A DNA stretch of 64,000 nt, taken from assembly GCA_963930645.1 (NCBI GenBank), contig OZ005653.1, positions 211,716,496 through 211,780,495 of the forward strand. Direction: 5' to 3'. Position 1 is the first letter of the stretch, and every line of letters begins with the position of its first letter. The translations under genes were made by a program, and so were the position numbers. Below, in pieces: positions 1-10,472 of the stretch. Below the pieces are notes generated by a model that had not been told where the DNA came from, ran no database searches, and worked only from the letters and a program-made list of their open reading frames with translations. Source of the stretch: Salticus scenicus (lineage: Eukaryota > Arthropoda > Arachnida > Araneae > Salticidae).

Positions 1-310
1 ACCATTGCCTCTGAAATCGGAAGAGTACTCTTTTTCCTTGTAACAAGTATTGGAAGAATTAATTCACTTTGAGCCATAAAATATGAGACGCAAGTATTTT
101 CATATTTAATTTGTGTCTATAAAAAAATTGACAGTGCATACATTCTATTTAAGAAAGAATTTAATTTTTACGTATTCTAAATAGAATTTGACAAACACGT
201 AAAACATGACCATATATTTTTGTGGACTTGTTAAGTTGATTTTTTTTTTATGTTAGTACCCTCATGTACCTGGTAATATTCATAATTTATTCCAAAGTTA
301 CTGTTAGCCC
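1..310. other. AT-rich stretch without recognised feature
   Basis: No coding frame of note and no recognised repeat. It leads directly into the inverted-repeat element that begins near 311. Confidence 0.6.
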
Positions 311-838
311 CGCCCTTTTTTCACAACAGTATAATTTAAAGAAATTTTCAATAATATGTAATTACCACGAACTAACAAGGAAACATTCAAAAGGTGTCGT
401 CTTCAAAAAACATTGAAAAAAATATATGTGATTCTACTCTTCATAAAACTTCAGAAAGTGAAAAAATTATCGGCTGAAATGAATTACAGAGACCACAAAA
501 AATTATCAAAGTAAAGCATTTTTGGCGATTTAGCGCTGTAAGGTGATAAATGCGCTAGCACCGAGATTGCTGTGTACGAACAGAATCGTGTTTTGCTTCT
601 CCGCCAAGTACTTAAAATCAATCGCCTAACTGTATAAAATCGCGAAATATGCTTAATTTTGATAATTTTTTGTGGACGCTGTAATTTATTTCAGCCGGTA
701 ATTTTTCCCTTTCTGGTGTTTTATGAAGAGTAGAATTACATATATTTTTTTCAATATTTTTTGAAGACGACACCTTTTGAATGTTTCCTTGTAAGAAGAA
801 AAATGCTTTTAAATTATACTGCTGTGAAAAACGCTCGG
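311..838. mobile_element. Large palindromic MITE (family M1, long form)
   Basis: The left half (about 311-515) is the imperfect reverse complement of the right half (about 647-838). The outer arms at 316-345 and 800-830 both read as ttttcacarcagtataattt after reversal, and the inner arms at 375-515 and 647-793 match over roughly 140 bases. The spacer of about 130 bases is unique. The outer terminus, cgcccttttttcacaac, resembles the terminus of the repeats near 6.8 kb and 10.3 kb. Open frames on the minus strand at 618-1026 are by-products of this palindrome. It encodes no transposase. I see no clean target duplication. Confidence 0.75.
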
Positions 839-1237
839 AGATAATAGTAACTCCGAAATAAATTATAAATGTTACAAGGCATGCCCTCAATGTTAATGCG
901 CGAAATTCCATGTAATTTTATATTCTGCAGAAGATTGATATGAACTAATAGTGCTAATTTTTGGCCATGAATTTTTATGTTACAAACTTGAAATGTTGCA
1001 ATATAATCTGAATGGCTATTATTCATCGAGCGTTTTTTAACCTACCGCAAAACTACAGGAGAAATGCTTATTAATTACTCCAACTTTGGATCTAACTTCT
1101 TATATTTCGAAAATTAACTTCTTTATACATTTAACCTTTTGAGTTATTTTTAATTCTCAATTAAAATTGTGTTAAACATTACCATTTAAACGTTACCATT
1201 ATTTGTAGTTGATTAACGAACTAAACTGAACAGTAAC
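839..1237. other. AT-rich spacer, nothing recognised
   Basis: Simple AT-rich sequence between two MITEs; no coding support. Confidence 0.5.
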
Positions 1238-1245
1238 TTCACATG

Positions 1246-1417
1246 CAATGTTGCCAGATTGCGTAACTTTTTTTTTTAATAGTCACCAATAATTTTGAGA
1301 AGTGATGTTTGATATACATTATAGATGATTAATCGTCGATTATGTACTTTATATATGACTCCTCAAAATTGTTGGTGACTGTTGAATAAAAAAGTCGCGC
1401 AATCTCTAGCAACACTG
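1246..1417. mobile_element. hAT-type MITE with 8-bp target duplication
   Basis: A 172-base palindromic element. Its ends read caatgttgcc and (reversed) cagtgttgct, and the arms remain complementary through ttgcg, the T-run and the block caccaayaattttgag. It is flanked by the direct repeat ttcacatg at 1238-1245 and 1418-1425. An 8-bp duplication with CAGTGTTGC-like ends is the hallmark of hAT transposons. It has no coding capacity. A related half copy lies at 50314-50414. Confidence 0.88.
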
Positions 1418-1425
1418 TTCACATG

Positions 1426-1466
1426 TCGAGATCAGTCATATTGGTACCTGGTTCCTGATATCCCAA

Positions 1467-1504
<38 letters not shown>

Positions 1505-2930
1505 AGCTTCATAAGCATTGTAGATTAAAAAAAAAACAAAAATTGATTATAGAGTTTTCGTTTTTCAATTCTACAAATCAGAAAATAAATCTCAAATAAA
1601 AAAGTACATTTTAAAGTAATACAAATATATGATTCTATATTAAAACATATGTAATTGATTTAAAGATGATTATTAATAAAAAATTTCTATAATAAAAAAA
1701 AAAAAAAGTATTTTATTCATTAAAGATAAACTGAAATGTATATATATTGATAAAGAAACAGTGATAAAAAAGGGTACTTGTAAATATATTTTGTGCAGCT
1801 ATTTTATCTAAATTATTTTAGTGTGATAGTGCACAGTTAATTAGAGATTTATTAAATGAATTCGAGAGGTATTCAGAGACAATTTTGATAAGTGTAGAAT
1901 TATTATTTGCGAAAACTACATTATTCAAAAAAACTTCAAATGCATACCACTTGTTCAATAAAAATCCCCCGAATAAGACAGATATGAAGTTTGAAACATA
2001 TTATCATGCTTACCAAATGCTAATATACCTAACTTCAAAGGAGTTTCTTTTTGCAAGTTAAAAGCAAACATTAATATTAATGCAAATTATTTTTAATCAA
2101 AAAAGCATTTTTCTTTAATTTTGAACTATATTTTAAAGCACAAAAAATTTTTACATAAAAAAAAAAAAAAAAAAAAAATGTAGTTTGAGATTTTGTAGCT
2201 ATTTTTAAGATATATTATTCATTTAAATAAATTGTATAAATGTCATCTGATTTTACATACTGAATTAAAAAATATATATATTCTCTTTTTATTATTTATT
2301 TATTTATTTATTTATTTGTATTTTTTTTTAAATTTAGCTCGAGAAAAATATACCAGAAATTTAAATTATACATACTCAAATATTCATTATATTTTCAATA
2401 AAAAAATTTAAATTTAAAAATTCATAAACTCGCTTCGAGATTGAAACTATATATATATATATTAGACTTCTTATTAGAAAAATGATATTTCATATAAAAT
2501 ATTTTAATATACTTTTTTTTAATTCTTTAATAAGGAGTTTTTAATAGTTAATTTCAACATGAAAACTTATTACAACATAATTAAATTCCTTCGTTCATAA
2601 TTTTTATTCCTCGGATTATTTTTAGCTGATTCTAGCAAGAATCTAGCAAAGAAAAAAAAATAAATTGCCTAAAATATATCTTTATTAATCTTGGAAATTT
2701 GAATGAAATTTAGTTTCTATTTTCTTAGAACTTTGCTTTACATTTGTTAATTAATTATGTTTATATTTTTATGAGAAAATAAGAAAAATCTTGAAACGCA
2801 TTTATTTCTTTTAAATGCTAATTATGAGAGAAACTAGAAATTTGCATTTTTTATTGCAAATTATTATATAATTTATTTTTTTTATTAGTTCTGGTATATG
2901 AATTTTGAGAAAGAAACTTCTTTCTTAGGG
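1426..2930. other. Low-complexity AT-rich DNA
   Basis: Contains an A-run of about 32 at 1470-1501, further A-runs near 1687 and 2157, a TTTA-type run near 2290-2320 and short TA tracts near 2447. No gene or recognisable element is visible. Confidence 0.6.
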
Positions 2931-3154
2931 TAAGTTGGTGTAAGATGCTGCACTGAACCAGATGACGTGTTACGTGGTATAAGGCTCCTATATATACGAG
3001 CTGGCGCATCAGGCATTTTGTTGTCTTAGGTTTGTCACATGTACCCAGCGTTTTCCGTAGATAAACAAACGGCAGCCATTATTTCTATCGTTTTATATTA
3101 CGTTGGTGTTACTTTTTTAATCATTTTCATAATTTTAGCGAAATAAACTATAAT

Positions 3155-3454
3155 ATGGAAGTTTGTTTAGCGATAAACTGCTATAATCATTCAAGAAGTG
3201 AATATAAAGTGTTCACAGACCTTCTATTACTGTGTATATGAGCTTTGGCGAGATTTTGTAAGAGAAACAGAAACCGCCCTAACAACACATCTTACCCCAG
3301 TACATCCATAGGATATTCTCAGAATAAAATGAAATTCGGAGAATGTACTGTTAAAAAAAATGTGTTTTTAGGAATATTATTGTTGCTTATTGCTTTTATC
3401 TTGACTGGATTAGCTTCAGATGAAGATTTCCTAAAATCATTAGAGAAGCAATAA
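3155..3454 (+). pseudogene. Decayed frame with possible THAP-type zinc finger
   Basis: From an ATG at 3155 the frame begins MEVCLAINCYNHSRSEYKVF, has a stop at 3239-3241, then continues through RFCKRNRN to a stop after 3454. The N-terminal C-x4-C followed by an aromatic residue and a basic stretch resembles the start of a THAP DNA-binding domain, common in transposases and in domesticated transposase genes. In neighbouring frames near 3300-3330 a segment ending RIFSE could be the remnant of the second metal-binding pair, which would imply frameshifts. A hydrophobic run (FLGILLLLIAFILTGL) at the C-terminal end of the same frame is probably chance. Sequence at 2931, gggtaagttggtg, is similar to the inverted-repeat terminus at 4209 and could bound an element. 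The family assignment is an inference. Confidence 0.35.
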
Positions 3455-3893
3455 GAGCGCCAAGCGGGAATGCTGTCCACATCGGAGGCAAAAAAGTGGC
3501 GGTGATGCGCCGGCCTATTATTTTATTTAGGGGCTCTAACGAGGTACTTTTACACGCAAGCGTCATATAATGCGACGGAGGCCACTCATAATAGAAGAGA
3601 TACATTAATAATAAGATGTATGTTACTTTTTCGCAATTTTTTAGGAATTTTAGGATTTGTTTGCACCGATGAGTCATTTCTCTGCATTCGATGTTAAAAT
3701 ATTTCACCTGTTCCCGTTTATTTATTTATGTTGTCCGAATAAAAAATAATTCGGACAAATTTTAAAATTACAATATCTGACTTTCCCGTCAAACCTATAA
3801 AAGGAGCGCTTGCTCTTTTTGTAAGTAAATAAGCAGACTTACATCTTGTTCAACATTTTGGAATAAGATGCCAATAGTTTTTCTTTAAGTAAC
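3455..3893. other. Moderately GC-richer stretch with TATA-like box
   Basis: Around 3460-3580 the base composition is more balanced than its surroundings and a short plus-strand frame runs through it, but I cannot identify a product. The sequence tataaaaggagcgc near 3797 is a good TATA-box match. It may be the remains of the element that carries the THAP-like frame. Confidence 0.3.
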
Positions 3894-4023
3894 CCCCAGT
3901 AGCACAACAATATTGGCCTATTATTAGCCAACATTAGCTAATGTTGGGCCGTTGTTAGCCAAAAATGGGATATTGTCGGCCAATGATGGTCCAACATTAG
4001 CCAGTATTGTTGAGCTTCTGGGG
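3894..4023. mobile_element. Short palindromic element with CCCCAG termini
   Basis: A 130-base element whose ends are ccccagtagcacaacaatat and its imperfect reverse complement (agtattgttgagcttctggg). The interior is filled with variants of the palindromic words ccaacatt, aatgttgg and ggccaat. The end motif cccmagyagcac recurs at 14096 and, reversed, at 18686. It has no coding capacity and no clear target duplication. Confidence 0.7.
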
Positions 4024-4208
4024 ACGATGTCTAGTCGTCAACTTTCTTGTCTTAAGTTACATCTGGGCATTAATTTTGATAAAATGTTAAATAATATAAT
4101 AGATAATATTTTGTTTTAGTTTTGCGTATCCCAATGATGTGTTTCAAAACGTATTTATAAAATGTGAATTTATAATGCAATCCCATTAGCCTACTTTATC
4201 CTAAATTA

Positions 4209-4457
4209 GGGTAAGGTGCCGAAACTAGAACTGTAAAGAAAACTTTCATTTCAAAGTTTTTATAATAATTTTGAAGTAAGACATTTTTGCTCAACAGTAT
4301 AAACTTGCTGTACGTGCTGTACGTTTATACTTGCTGTACTTGCTGTTTAATACTTGCTCAACAGTACAAATTTTCACAAGAGATTATTGATAAATAGTAA
4401 ATATAAGAACAAGACATTATTGAGAAAGATTAAACAAAAACTATGGCACCTTCCCCC
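4209..4457. mobile_element. Inverted-repeat element, gggtaaggtgcc ends
   Basis: The left end gggtaaggtgcc is mirrored by ggcaccttccccc at 4445-4457. The centre (4300-4370) holds short direct repeats of cttgctgtac. No open frame. Probably a MITE; class not assigned. Confidence 0.5.
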
Positions 4458-4483
4458 AATCTATCCTATATTTTAAAAGGATA

Positions 4484-4515
4484 AAATTTATATATATATA
4501 TATATATATATATAT
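4484..4515. repeat. TA microsatellite
   Basis: Uninterrupted TA dinucleotides over about 28 bases. Confidence 0.85.
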
Positions 4516-4802
4516 GAAGGTCTGTAGCATTCAATTATAACGAGAAGTAAAAGACCAATGCATACCCTCGTTAAATCGGAGTGGGCGTGAAAATAGCATG
4601 TATCGAAAATAATACATTAATATAGATCTGCCAACATTTTAACTTATTCCGTAATATTGTTTTTGAGTGAAACTTATGCTTTTGAAAGAAATTTTATTGC
4701 CTACCTAAAATAATTTATACTTTTGTACATTGTAATAAAAAAGAAAAGAAAAATCATTTTATACTTGGAAAAAGCCTTGTCAACAAACTTCACAGTAAAA
4801 TA

Positions 4803-4990
4803 CAGTCGAACCTCGTTAACGTGAACACTCTTATCGTGAATTACTTTTAACATGAATTGCTTCCACAATCCCCGTGAAAATGAAAATTAGTTTAGTTATA
4901 TGAAGATTAGTTATATTGATAGCATGAACTACTGATAACATTAACAAAATTTTAAGTCCCTTTGAGATTCAAGTTAATGAGGTTCGACTG
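4803..4990. mobile_element. Tc1/mariner-type MITE (cagtcgaacctc family)
   Basis: The terminal inverted repeat cagtcgaacctcgttaac is mirrored by gttaatgaggttcgactg and flanked by TA on both sides (4801-4802, 4991-4992). TA duplications are diagnostic of Tc1/mariner/pogo-type transposition. It is non-coding. A second, more decayed copy lies at 33560-33722. Confidence 0.88.
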
Positions 4991-5188
4991 TATCTGCATG
5001 CTACGAGAAAAATACGTTCACAAAAAAAAAGTTCTTAATAGGACAATACAAAAATATCCGTACACAACAAATATTTTTCGTAATTTACGCTATAAAATAT
5101 TTCATATTAAATAAAATTGTCAAATTTAAACTAGTTAAAAACGAAGCATTAATCACTATAATTAAAGTAAAGACCTTACTTAATTGTT

Positions 5189-6686
5189 TCATTCTTTGCA
5201 TAACATGCTTTTCACTGGAGGGCCTTCCGCATCATCAGTCATTGCTTGAGTGGAAAGTGGCTGGACTTCCAAAACTTCGTCTTCACCTATGATCAGGCGG
5301 TGCCACTGTATGTCAATTCCAGTTTTTGATTCGTGGTCATTCACGACTTCGCGGTTATGAATTATTTCAACAGTTTCGCGGAAAAATGCGTAGGTGGAGT
5401 TATTGTAATTCGCAATTTTAGTTACATCATTAAATTGAATGTTGATGTTATTTTCCTGATATGTTTTAGCAATGGCTGTACTGTTTTTAGCGTATTTAAT
5501 GACATTTTGATGTTCTTTTATTCTTGTTTTTATTTTTATTTTAGTTACACCTATGTAGCAATCTGTTCTATTATTTTGGTATTTAAAAGGGATTTTATAA
5601 ATGCCGGCAGTTTCAAGGGGAGAAATATTATCTTTATCGCTTCTTATAACTTGAAAGTTATTTGGGTTAGGTTTAATTGTTACTTTTATATTAATTTTTT
5701 AGCAGCGTTTTTTATTTTATTAGAAGTGCCTTGATCATAAGGGATTGAGTATGGAAAATTCATCGGTAATTTTTGGCGATTCGGTATTTGATTCAATTGC
5801 CGGATTCTTTTTCTATACAATTTCTCTACAAGATTTTTTGGGTATTCTGCTTCAATAGTTAACATTTTTATATATTTAAGCTGTTTGTTTAATTCGGGTA
5901 TTTTGGTGCATATTAGAATTGCTCGGTTAATGTAACTACGGATGGCGTTGATTTGATATCGGTAAGGGGTTTTGCTTCGGTTATTTATAATTTCGTTTCT
6001 GGCAATGGGTTTTCTGTATACAATGGTTTTAAAATGACTATTTTTTTAGTTTTATTTTTACATCAAGATAATTAATTTCGTCCTTGGTTTCGCATTCGTA
6101 GGTAAACTTTATATTATTATCAAATTGATTTAGTTCGTTAAGAATTTCGTTAATGTTTTGATCTTTTTGAATAACGGCGAAAACATCATACACGTACCTA
6201 ACCCAGAACGAAATTTTGTTTTTCATTAGGTTGAAAATATCTTTCTCTAATAATCTTAATTTAAACTCGGCGATAATTCCTGATATGGGCGATCCCATTG
6301 GGACTCCCATATCTTGTTTAAAAACGGTATTATTAAATTAAAAAAAAGCTTTCACGTAATAATAGGTTGCTGGTAGCGATTAAGGTAACTCCTATATGGA
6401 TTTCGTATTTGTCTTCAATTGCATGATTGAATAAAATACTAACGGATGGAAACAGGTTAATTACATCAAAGCTAACAAATTTATCATTTTCTTTAATCTT
6501 TAGTTCTCTCGAACGTTTAATAAAATCTTCTATTGAGTTCAAGCTATTTTCTGAAGGTGGTAATAAATTACGGTAAATTTCCGTCATATACTTTTCGAGG
6601 GGGAACGTGGGGCCTTCTCTTTTGTTAGCTTTTTCACACCAGTCATTTTTTAAAATAATTTTATTCTTATTTAATCTTAACAACAT
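5189..6686 (-). pseudogene. Penelope-like element RT/GIY-YIG remnant (PLE-2)
   Basis: The minus strand encodes parts of a Penelope-like retroelement polyprotein in at least four frame segments. From 6630 downwards: a block with FVSFDVINLFPSV (RT motif A), then MGVPMGSPISG (motif B, near 6300), then WVRYVYDVFAV (motif C, with YVYD in place of the catalytic YVDD), then NYLDVKIK. A frameshift in an A-run near 6040 leads to a connector starting VYRKPIARNE, and another near 5705 leads to the GIY-YIG endonuclease: GIYKIPF, CYIGVTK, then R-x3-EH. The last frame ends with a stop at 5189. The plus-strand open frame at 5333-5734 is the antisense of this endonuclease. The Asp-to-Tyr change in motif C and the frameshifts make it inactive. 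The first residues (upstream of about 6631) come from a MITE, so the true N-terminus is missing. It is a different lineage from the 26-29 kb element. Confidence 0.85.
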
Positions 6687-6785
6687 TTGAAGAAAAATTC
6701 TCTAAAAGTAAAGTGGTATAGAAAAATGGCGTTTTTTAAGGGGCGTTAAAATTTTTACTCTTATTAATGAGATGTTTGGCAAGTA
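6631..6785. mobile_element. M1-family MITE, half copy
   Basis: The segment from ttttcacaccagtcattttt to the block taatgagatgtttggcaag matches the right half of the repeat at 10245-10472. It abuts and truncates the PLE-2 reading frame. Confidence 0.65.
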
Positions 6786-6841
6786 GGCTAACCCAGAAGA
6801 TTGTAGTCCCGCCCATTACCGCCTATTTTTTCTTACATCAG

Positions 6842-6878
<37 letters not shown>

Positions 6879-6996
6879 TACTTTTCTTCTTACTTAATCG
6901 TAAATATATTTGAAGAGAATTACTCTAAAAATTAAGTAGTGTACAAAAAGGGGTAGGAATTAACAATCTTCCGGGTTAGGTTGGCAAGTATGAACT
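6786..6996. mobile_element. M1-family MITE with long T-run
   Basis: The ends ggctaacccagaagattgt and (reversed) aacctaacccggaagattgt form terminal inverted repeats. The interior has a T-run of about 32 followed by the family block gaattactctaaaaa. It lies directly next to the half copy at 6631, so two related elements sit side by side. Confidence 0.65.
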
Positions 6997-7189
6997 GATA
7001 TTGCACAAGATATTTTTAGAAAATGTTATTCATGATTAGAATTTAGTAGGGATATAAAATGGCTCAGGGGGTTGAAGACCTCCATATTGGATATCACGAA
7101 ATTTCCTTTTACTGCTAGATGAAAGAAGCAACTGTTTAAATTTAGACATTTTTATGTGTGTTTTTATAATTAATTATAAAAGTAATGTG

Positions 7190-8190
7190 GATAAATATTA
7201 ATGATTAAATATAATTTACATTTAATTATCAATTATTTTCCTGAAAAGACTTTTCGTCATTATGAATTGAAATTGTTTAAGCATTGTCTTGATTTTTTAA
7301 TTTATGCTAATCTGGAATATGTTAAAACTGGAAAATTAAAAAAAAAAAAAAAAAAAAAAAGTACTTTCTTTCTTTTCTTCTTTTAAATATTAACAAAAGT
7401 ATCAAAATTAAATAAAAAAAAGGAAGAAGAAAAACTGATGAGAAAATTAAACATATAAAAGTTAAGGGTAAGTAAAAATTTCAAGAATCTATTATATTTA
7501 TGAGTTTACGTATTTATGAAAAAAACTCATTTTAATACTTGCGATACTCATATATTTTTTTATTTTAGTAGTTTTCAGATAATAGTTTGCTGCTAATTAA
7601 AAAAAAATGATAAATTTATTTATCCATATAAAAATTTACGCTATACAAGTGTAAAAGATTATTTTAATAATGTTTGCAATTTTTATTTTTTCATCTTAAT
7701 CAAATTTGTTACTTCTTTTATGAAGTTGCATACGATAAATTTAATTAACTACGACAAAATAGTTTTACAAAACAATCCAGTGAAAAATCGCATACATTAT
7801 AATACTTGCTTTCTTTTTATATTATAGAAGATTGAAACAAATCTTATAAAGATACATCTATACTTGAATTAATAATTATAAAAAAATTTTAAATGTACAA
7901 TTTTTATTTAAAAAAAGAACTGACTACGAAAAACTCTTGTTAGTATTTGAAATCTACATCTAAAATTCTAATTAGTTTTTTTTTTCTTTTTATTGCTTCT
8001 AATAATAAATTTTATTTAAAACTGAATTTTAAGTACATTATTGCATGAAAGATTTAAAAATCCCCCCCCCCCCCCAACTTCTTATCAGGAAGATTAACAT
8101 AAATTAAATGAGAATATCAATGTAGTTAAGACTTTTTTTTTTATATAGTAAAATATTACAGATTTTAAATAACTGATTTAATATTATATA
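7190..8190. repeat. Diverged duplicate of 44.08-45.23 kb
   Basis: Sequence from about 7190 to 8190 aligns in order with about 44080-45230. Shared blocks include aaatttaattaacta (7737 and 44794), the phrase aactgactacgaa, and ttattttaataatgttt. The copies differ by many substitutions and A-run length changes. The stretch holds no convincing gene. A C-run lies near 8060. Confidence 0.75.
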
Positions 8191-8856
8191 TATATATTGA
8201 TTGATTGAAAACCTTTTCAAACATTGCAGAAGATGAAACCAAGTATCACATAAAGAACTAGGGGAAAAAAAAAAACATGAATAAAGATTACTAAAAAAAT
8301 TGAGCATCCTGAATCCTGATATTAAAACGTACAACATCATTACTTTTACAAGGGCATAAACTGAATGCTGCATGCAAATTAAGTGATATTTCCGTCGTAG
8401 TACATGCAATTTCATAAATATGTACGGCACGCTATACCCAATATCACTCATAAGACATGAAAATAATTTAACACTCAAAGAGCAGTAGGAAAACATCTAA
8501 GTGAGAAACATACTTTTATCTCTACAATCATCAATATACTTAATAAAAAAAATTAATCCTAAGATGAAATTAAAAATAATATATGTATATTACTCACTCT
8601 ACATCTGCAAAACACGCCGAAAACAGTTCAAACGCACTACAACAGCCATGAAGCTGAATATAGTTAAATTTACAGATAATTAGAGAGTCGTATTTATCTA
8701 CTGAACTATTAAGTAAAAATAATATTTAGTTTGAATTGATTTTACTAATTTTAATAACTTATAAAACTTAAAATTAAAAAAAAAAAAAAAAAAAAAATTA
8801 TACAGACACGACATTATTTCATTATTTAAAACATGAAAATCTGACATTGACAGATT
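8191..8856. other. AT-rich stretch, nothing recognised
   Basis: Frames at 8104-8496 (minus) and 8501-8683 (plus) are short, lack recognisable motifs and have AT-driven composition. An A-run of about 23 is near 8775. Confidence 0.5.
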
Positions 8857-9056
8857 TTAATTTAGTGCCAGAGGCCTACTGCTAAACTTGTTAATATCGA
8901 CAAATTCTTCTTTAGTTAATTCGTGACGATCTAAATTCCATGATAAAGTTTTCATTAAATCAAACCAATGTGTTTCAGCTGCAGATACTGTAACAAATAA
9001 CGTTGGAAGTCCAAACTGTCTTATAGCCGCAAAACAACGTTTTTTCTCTTTTCCCC
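8857..9056 (-). pseudogene. Helitron Rep/helicase-like N-terminal domain fragment
   Basis: The minus frame contains RCFAAIRQFGLPTLFVTVSA followed by AETHWFDLMKTL. This matches the conserved block of the Helitron helicase-like N-terminal (Rep) region, in which an IRQ-x-G-x-PT-x-F-x-T-x-SA motif is followed by a W and a conserved hydrophobic helix. Only about 65 residues remain. The frame ends at 8857, and its upstream side is interrupted by the minisatellite that begins near 9060, whose translation supplies the proline-rich N-terminus of the frame. It is a broken fragment of an autonomous Helitron, the class that could have mobilised the non-autonomous Helitron at 21.2 kb. Confidence 0.75.
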
Positions 9057-9900
9057 AATGAGGGGGAGGTGTGCCTTGGGGGGGACTCATGTCAAAGGTG
9101 TGCCTTGGGGGGGGACTCATGTCAAAGTTGTACCTTGGGGGGACTCATGTCAAAGTTGGGCCTTGGGGGGCTCATGTCAAAGTTGGGCCTGGGGGGGGAC
9201 TCATGTCAAAGTTGTGCCTTGGGGGGGGACTCATGTCAAAGTTGTGCCTGGGGGGGGACTCATGTCAAAGTTGTGCCTTGGGGGGACTTCATTCAATAAA
9301 TCCCCATTCAATGAACCGACTGAAATAGGCCCTTAGCACTATTAAGAGTGACGTATAAAAATTCGACAACGCTGTACCGACTGTAATAGGGGTACCTTGG
9401 GGGGGACTCATGTCAAAGTTTGGCCTGGGGGGGGAACTCATGTCAAAGTTGTGCCTTGGGGGGACTTCATTCAATAAATCCCCATTCAATAAACCGACTG
9501 AAATAGGCCCTTAGCACTATTAAGAGTGACGTATAAAAATTCGACAACGCTGTACCGACTAAAATAGGGGTACCTTGGGGGGGACTCATGTCAAAGTTGT
9601 GCCTTGGGGGGACTCCATTCAATAAATCCCCATTCAATAAACCGACTGAAATAGGCCCTTAGCACTTTTAAGAGTGACGTATAAAAATTCGACAACGCTG
9701 TACCGACTGAAATAGGGGTACCTTGGGGGGGACTCATGTCAAAGTTGGGCCTGGGGGGGACTCATGTCAAGGTTGTGCCTTGGGGGGACTTCATTCAATA
9801 AATCCCCATTCAATAAACCGACTGAAATAGGCCCTTAGCACTAATTAAGAGTGTATTATAAAAATTCGACAACTGTACCGACTGAAATAGGCCTCTAGCA
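9057..9900. repeat. G-rich compound minisatellite
   Basis: Two unit types alternate. Type A, about 29-31 bases, has a G-run of 5-8, then actcatgtcaaagttg and tgcct; seven copies run head to tail at 9060-9285 and further ones recur at about 9392-9465, 9572-9610 and 9718-9787. Type B, about 107 bases, contains cattcaataaatccccattc, ccgactgaaatagg twice, and gtgacgtataaaaattcg; copies start near 9286, 9466, 9612 and 9788. The result is a higher-order pattern of B separated by one or two A units. Regular G-runs on the plus strand could form G-quadruplexes. Overlapping open frames in three plus frames are artefacts of the repeat. Confidence 0.92.
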
Positions 9901-10244
9901 CTAAAAAATTAAAATAAATTTATCTGATTTAATGTTAATTTATAACTTACATTAATGTGAGATACGTAACTTCGTATTTCATAAGTATAGGGGTGTTTAT
10001 GTTCCCGGAAATTGCTACCAGAATTTTTTAATAGTGATATTATTCGTAGTTTTCTAGTAAAGTTTAGCTATTAAGTGTAACGAAAAATACAATTTATAAT
10101 TACTGGTGAAAAATGAAATAAAATCCCGGAATGCAAACACCCATGTAAGTAACATGCAAAAGTTGAGATGTTTCCTATGGATGGAAAAGAACAAGATAGG
10201 GAGGAATGGTAACGCCTCGGTTAGAGAGAAATAACAAAAATATA
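9901..10244. other. AT-rich spacer
   Basis: No supported gene; the minus frame at 10054-10278 has no recognisable motif. Confidence 0.5.
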
Positions 10245-10472
10245 GCATATATGCCAACCATCTCATTATGAACAGCACAACTTTTAGTACCCGCCTTTAT
10301 TTATTTATTTTTTTCACACCAGTCATTTTTAAGAATAATTTTATTCTTATTAAATCGTAACAAAATTTGAAAAGAATTACTCTAAAAATAAAGTGGTGTG
10401 AAAAAAAGGGCGTTTTTTCAAAAGGGGTTAACAATTGTACGGTTATTAATGAGATGGTTGTCAAGTATGAGA
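10245..10472. mobile_element. M1-family MITE, complete copy
   Basis: The terminal inverted repeats are ccaaccatctcatta at the left and taatgagatggttg at the right. The inner palindrome pairs ttttttcacaccag with aagtggtgtgaaaaaaaggg. It is the clearest member of the family also seen at 311-838, 6631 and 6786. Confidence 0.75.

Noticed and set aside
618..1026. Two minus-strand frames of 97 and 70 codons
   Set aside because: They lie in and beside the palindromic MITE and have no motif.
5333..5734. 133-codon plus-strand open frame
   Set aside because: It is the antisense of the GIY-YIG endonuclease region of PLE-2; the minus-strand reading has clear motifs and the plus reading none.
9058..9489. 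Four overlapping frames rich in Gly, Ser-Cys or Pro repeats
   Set aside because: All are translations of the G-rich minisatellite in different frames; the unit length keeps frames open by chance.
9060..9890. CRISPR-like array of repeats and spacers
   Set aside because: Eukaryotic context, units directly abutting, no unique spacers and no cas genes; it is a minisatellite.
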